From Acidobacteriota bacterium (GTDB lineage Bacteria; Planctomycetota; Phycisphaerae; WQYP01; JAJZKJ01): a stretch of DNA of 6,982 nucleotides. A program made the translations under genes and the position numbers. Positions 6,847-6,982 of the stretch are shown here, one piece after another; positions within the stretch are counted from its first letter, which is position 1; each line of letters opens with the position of its first letter. Below the pieces are notes generated by a model. The model was not told the origin of the DNA and searched no databases. It saw only the letters and a program-made list of their open reading frames with translations. Location: positions 1-6,982 of the forward strand of contig JAJZKJ010000112.1 in NCBI GenBank assembly GCA_021804195.1, given 5' to 3'.

Positions 6847-6982
6847 TCACCGCCGTTGATGGTAGCGTCCGGCGGCATCCGATTCCAATGCCGGCGCAAA
6901 CGTGTTTATCGGAGTTGACGGTGTAGCGTCTTGACACAGTTCAACGCCGTGGTTCACCCATTGCGATCGGGGGCCACGGGTG
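6847..6982 (-). CDS. Possible C-terminal end of an upstream gene (unidentified; mreD expected by synteny)
   Basis: One minus-strand frame is open from the window edge for 44 codons (TRGPRSQWVNHG... to ...GRYHQRR) and stops at TGA 6849-6847, 31 bases before mrdA. The tail is polar, without a membrane segment, and matches nothing I recognise. In mre clusters MreD commonly precedes PBP2, and this could be a hydrophilic tail after its last helix, but that rests on position only. A 44-codon open stretch occurs easily by chance in DNA of this composition. The other two minus frames stop at 6943-6941 (ending MGEPRR) and 6956-6954 and could equally be the true end of the upstream gene. Confidence 0.3.
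   Translation of the reverse strand, partial: TRGPRSQWVNHGVELCQDATPSTPINTFAPALESDAAGRYHQRR
6859..6888 (-). promoter_or_regulatory. Weak candidate promoter upstream of mrdA
   Basis: The minus strand reads TTGGAA (6888-6883; 4 of 6 to TTGACA), 18 bases, then TACCAT (6864-6859; 4 of 6 to TATAAT), about 43 bases before the mrdA ATG. If the upstream gene ends early, this would be a plausible local promoter for mrdA-rodA. The match is poor and could be chance; mrdA may simply be read through from upstream mre genes. Confidence 0.18.

Noticed and set aside
1..6982. Search for a new defence, mobile or RNA-based system
   Set aside because: Apart from about 270 bp of gaps and edge sequence, the window is filled by three housekeeping or enzyme genes and a partial prmC. 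No tRNA, rRNA, spacer-repeat array, transposase, integrase or toxin-antitoxin pair could be found.

Overview
The window holds three complete genes plus pieces of one or two more, all chromosomal housekeeping in character. The DNA is GC-rich, roughly 60% by eye. Gene content is Gram-negative-like: a RodA/PBP2 elongasome pair next to prmC and a large GH63-type glycosidase. The N-terminal wording of PrmC (a 'LYTRF' stretch before 'PVAYLIG') and the long pedestal region of PBP2 remind me of Planctomycetota (Phycisphaerae-like) proteins. That placement is an impression from memory, not a demonstrated assignment.

Layout, left to right. A 5'-truncated prmC (release-factor glutamine methyltransferase) runs rightward and ends at 774. 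Everything after it reads leftward. The GH63-family glycosidase gene ends at 803, so it converges on prmC, with an inverted repeat lying across its stop codon. Its best start is the ATG at 3484, placed by a Shine-Dalgarno sequence. A 62-bp gap with a weak promoter/operator-like sequence separates it from rodA (SEDS glycosyltransferase, about 3547-4761). rodA overlaps the stop of mrdA (PBP2 transpeptidase, 4758-6815) by a few bases. Upstream of mrdA, 167 bp run to the window edge and may carry the last codons of another gene, where mreD would be expected by synteny.

How the genes work together. RodA polymerises lipid II into glycan strands and PBP2 cross-links them; they form the core complex of lateral wall synthesis. 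Their key residues are intact, so this is a functional-looking elongasome module, translated as a coupled pair. The GH63 protein has no signal peptide and is probably cytoplasmic. Its substrate cannot be read from sequence, and it may simply be a downstream neighbour with its own promoter. PrmC modifies the GGQ motif of release factors and is functionally unrelated.

I found no RNA genes, CRISPR array, insertion sequence or phage genes, and nothing that amounts to a new multi-gene system. The most unusual sequence is a compact GC-rich double-palindrome element at the mrdA/rodA junction (about 4664-4738). It appears to encode most of the N-terminal tail of RodA and makes the rodA start ambiguous.
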